Source: Enterobacter quasihormaechei (GTDB lineage Bacteria > Pseudomonadota > Gammaproteobacteria > Enterobacterales > Enterobacteriaceae). Taken from it: 64,000 nucleotides of DNA. This document shows positions 62,410 to 64,000 of this stretch, piece after piece. A model generated the notes under the pieces. That model had not been told where the DNA came from. It was given only the letters and a program-made list of their open reading frames with translations, and searched no databases. The stretch is from assembly GCF_004331385.1 (NCBI RefSeq), contig NZ_SJON01000010.1, positions 62,001 to 126,000 of the forward strand, written 5' to 3'. How positions within the stretch are numbered: position 1 is the first letter of the stretch; each line of letters starts with the position of its first letter. The position numbers were made by a program, and so were the translations under genes.

Positions 62410-62868
62410 ATGGAACTGACAACACGCACACTTCCGGCGCGCAAGCACATTGCTCTGGTTGCGCACGATCACTGTAAACAAATGCTGCTTAACTGGGTTC
62501 GTCGCCATCAGCCTCTTCTCCAGCATCATGCCCTTTCCGCCACGGGGACAACCGGTAATCTGATCCACCGCGAAACCGGTCTGGAAGTGAATGCCATGCT
62601 GAGCGGCCCGATGGGGGGTGACCAGCAGGTCGGCGCTCAGATTTCGGAAGGCAAAATCGACGTGCTGATTTTCTTCTGGGACCCGCTGAACGCGGTGCCG
62701 CATGACCCGGACGTTAAGGCGCTGCTGCGTCTGGCGACAGTGTGGAACATTCCGGTGGCGACAAATCTTTCAACGGCCGATTTCATCATTGAATCACCGC
62801 AGTTTAACGATCCGGTAGAGATTTTGATCCCGGATTACCCGCGCTATCTTGCGGAAAGGCTGAAGTAG
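62410..62868 (+). CDS. mgsA: MgsA, methylglyoxal synthase
   Basis: 152 residues, E. coli length. Converts dihydroxyacetone phosphate to methylglyoxal and phosphate, a glycolytic bypass relieving sugar-phosphate stress. Substrate-binding residues visible: HDHCKQML near residue 19, [14 protein letters not shown] near 45 (phosphate site), [20 protein letters not shown] with the catalytic Asp70-71 region, and [17 protein letters not shown]. Confidence 0.97.
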   Translation: MELTTRTLPARKHIALVAHDHCKQMLLNWVRRHQPLLQHHALSATGTTGNLIHRETGLEVNAMLSGPMGGDQQVGAQISEGKIDVLIFFWDPLNAVPHDPDVKALLRLATVWNIPVATNLSTADFIIESPQFNDPVEILIPDYPRYLAERLK

Positions 62869-62874
62869 TTTTTT

Positions 62875-62906
62875 GCCCGGTGGCGCTGCGCTTACCGGGC
62901 CGACAT
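62875..62906. repeat. REP-type palindromic element
   Basis: GCCCGGT-GGCGCTGCGCTT-ACCGGGC then CGACA, between the convergent mgsA and helD; preceded by a TTTTT run. Confidence 0.78.
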
Positions 62907-62907
62907 G

Positions 62908-64000
62908 TTACGGCTTTCTCGCTACCGGCACGTCAATACTCTTCAAAATATCGACAAACACCGACGGCTCCTCTTTGTTGAACAATAGCCACACGCGATG
63001 CCGCGCGCGGGTTATCGCCACGTACAACAAACGCCGCTCTTCGGCATCCGGGAAATCTTCGGGAACCGGCAGTAACGCCTCTTCCATCACGGATTCCCGC
63101 GCGGGTGCCGGGAAACCGTCGCTCCCCTCTTTTAGCCCTACCACAATCACGTAATCAGCCTGCTGCCCTTTACTGGCGTGAATGGTCATAAAATCGAGCT
63201 GTAGTTTTGGCCAGCGCGTCGCCGCTTTTTCCAGCGCCGCGGGTTTGAGGTGGTGGTAACGCGCCAGCACCAGGATCCGCTCATCGGGTTTCGCATAGCC
63301 GCTCAGTTTGTCCAGCAGCGGCTCCAGCTGATCCTCCGCCAGCAGGGTGACGGCCTTTTTATCCCCCGGCGTCAGGCTGTTGAGCGGCTTCGACAGCTGA
63401 TGCGGGTTCTGCTGAATAAAGCGGTTGGCAATTTCACCAATCCGCGCGTTAAAGCGGTAGGTGGTGTCGAGATCGCTGCGGTCGCCTTCACCAAAATAGT
63501 GGTGGAAAGCCGTGGTGAGGGAAAGCTGCGCCCCGCTGAAACGGTAGATTGCCTGCCAGTCATCGCCCACGGCAAACAGCGACGTGTGTTTATTCTGCGC
63601 CCGCAGCGCCGAAAGCAGCGCAGCGCGCTGCGGCGAGATATCCTGAAACTCATCCACCAGAATGTGTTTCCACGGACTGACGAAGCGCCCTTTTTCCAGA
63701 ATGATAATGGCCTGATGGATCAGCCCGGAAAAATCGACCGCGTTTTCCTCTTTCAGCGCGGTTTTCCACGCTTTGAGCATCGGCGCCATCAGCCTAACCC
63801 GCTTAGAGAAGACGGCGCGGATCGCTTCCGGTGCGCTTTCTATCATCTCGGCCTGAGAGCCGCCGTGCATGCGCATCAGGCTTACCCACCGGTCGAGACG
63901 GGAACCCAGCCGGCGCGCCAGCTTTTCATCCTGCCAGAAGCTGCCCTCCGGCACCGCCCAGTTCAGCTCCTCTTCAAGCCACTGACGCCAGCCTTTCGCC
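62908..64000 (-). CDS. helD: HelD, DNA helicase IV (5' part outside window)
   Basis: Superfamily I 3'-5' helicase. The C-terminal 364 residues are visible and the frame is open to the window edge; the full protein is about 684 residues. Helicase motifs in order: HILVDEFQDISPQRAALLSA (motif II, DEFQD), AVGDDWQAIYRFSGA (III), DLDTTYRFNARIG (IV), DFMTIHASKGQQADYVIV (V) and LLYVAITRARHRVWLL (VI). Downstream motifs are intact; motif I lies outside the window. Confidence 0.95.
   Translation of the reverse strand, partial: AKGWRQWLEEELNWAVPEGSFWQDEKLARRLGSRLDRWVSLMRMHGGSQAEMIESAPEAIRAVFSKRVRLMAPMLKAWKTALKEENAVDFSGLIHQAIIILEKGRFVSPWKHILVDEFQDISPQRAALLSALRAQNKHTSLFAVGDDWQAIYRFSGAQLSLTTAFHHYFGEGDRSDLDTTYRFNARIGEIANRFIQQNPHQLSKPLNSLTPGDKKAVTLLAEDQLEPLLDKLSGYAKPDERILVLARYHHLKPAALEKAATRWPKLQLDFMTIHASKGQQADYVIVVGLKEGSDGFPAPARESVMEEALLPVPEDFPDAEERRLLYVAITRARHRVWLLFNKEEPSVFVDILKSIDVPVARKP

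Overview
The window is ordinary chromosome from an enteric bacterium of the Enterobacteriaceae. Most genes have the order of the E. coli K-12 minute 22-24 region, read backwards: rimJ-mdtH-yceB-pyrC-dinI-bssS-solA-yceO-yceJ-yceI-trhO-lpxL-mdtG-msyB-yceK-opgHG-opgC-ymdB, then ycdZYX-ghrA-tRNA-Ser, phoH-efeBOU-putPA-rut, ymdF-wrbA-yccJ-agp, and finally tRNA-Ser-yccA-tusE-yccX-rlmI-hspQ-yccU-yccT-mgsA-helD. Protein divergence from E. coli, an intact efeU, absence of clsC, and extra genes (mgtE with an M-box, a sodium:alanine symporter, a CNT nucleoside transporter, an EamA exporter) suggest Enterobacter or a close relative. That genus call is an inference from family knowledge, not from a search.

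Layout. 1-17.9 kb: conserved housekeeping and envelope genes (protein acetylation, drug efflux, pyrimidine synthesis, SOS, lipid A acylation, osmoregulated periplasmic glucans). 17.9-21.6 kb: ymdA-like gene, then a scar where the curli (csg) locus should be, holding a frameshifted csgC remnant, then ycdZYX and ghrA. 21.7-24.9 kb: two identical tRNA-Ser(GGA) genes in a 157-bp direct repeat bracket a LysR/pirin/isochorismatase-like cassette. 25-33.4 kb: alanine symporter, phoH, the acid-induced ferrous iron uptake operon efeUOB with a Fur box, a nucleoside transporter and a DUF3574 lipoprotein. 33.5-39.5 kb: the proline catabolism pair putP/putA with PutA operator boxes between them. 39.5-46.3 kb: rutR and the complete rutABCDEFG pyrimidine-nitrogen operon behind a sigma-54 promoter. 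46.3-52 kb: EamA exporter, ymdF, wrbA-yccJ, agp, a DedA protein and an MgtE-type magnesium transporter under an M-box riboswitch. 52-56 kb: two identical tRNA-Ser(UGA) genes in a second long direct repeat bracket an orphan LuxR-type regulator and a three-gene metal-chelate/cobalamin-type ABC importer with a Zur-like palindrome at its promoter. 56-64 kb: an OppA-like binding protein, a CpxR-box-controlled yccA, and genes for tRNA thiolation, rRNA methylation, methylglyoxal synthesis and the 3' part of helD.

The most unusual features are structural. Two different serine tRNA genes have each been duplicated with flanks around accessory cargo in the same 35 kb, without any integrase in sight. The curli operons have been deleted with a readable scar left behind, although the gene for the curli assembly inhibitor (yccT/csgI) remains. 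I found no CRISPR array, insertion sequence, prophage, or recognisable defence or secretion system. The best candidate for something little described is the tRNA-bracketed, Zur-like-regulated ABC importer with its LuxR neighbour.
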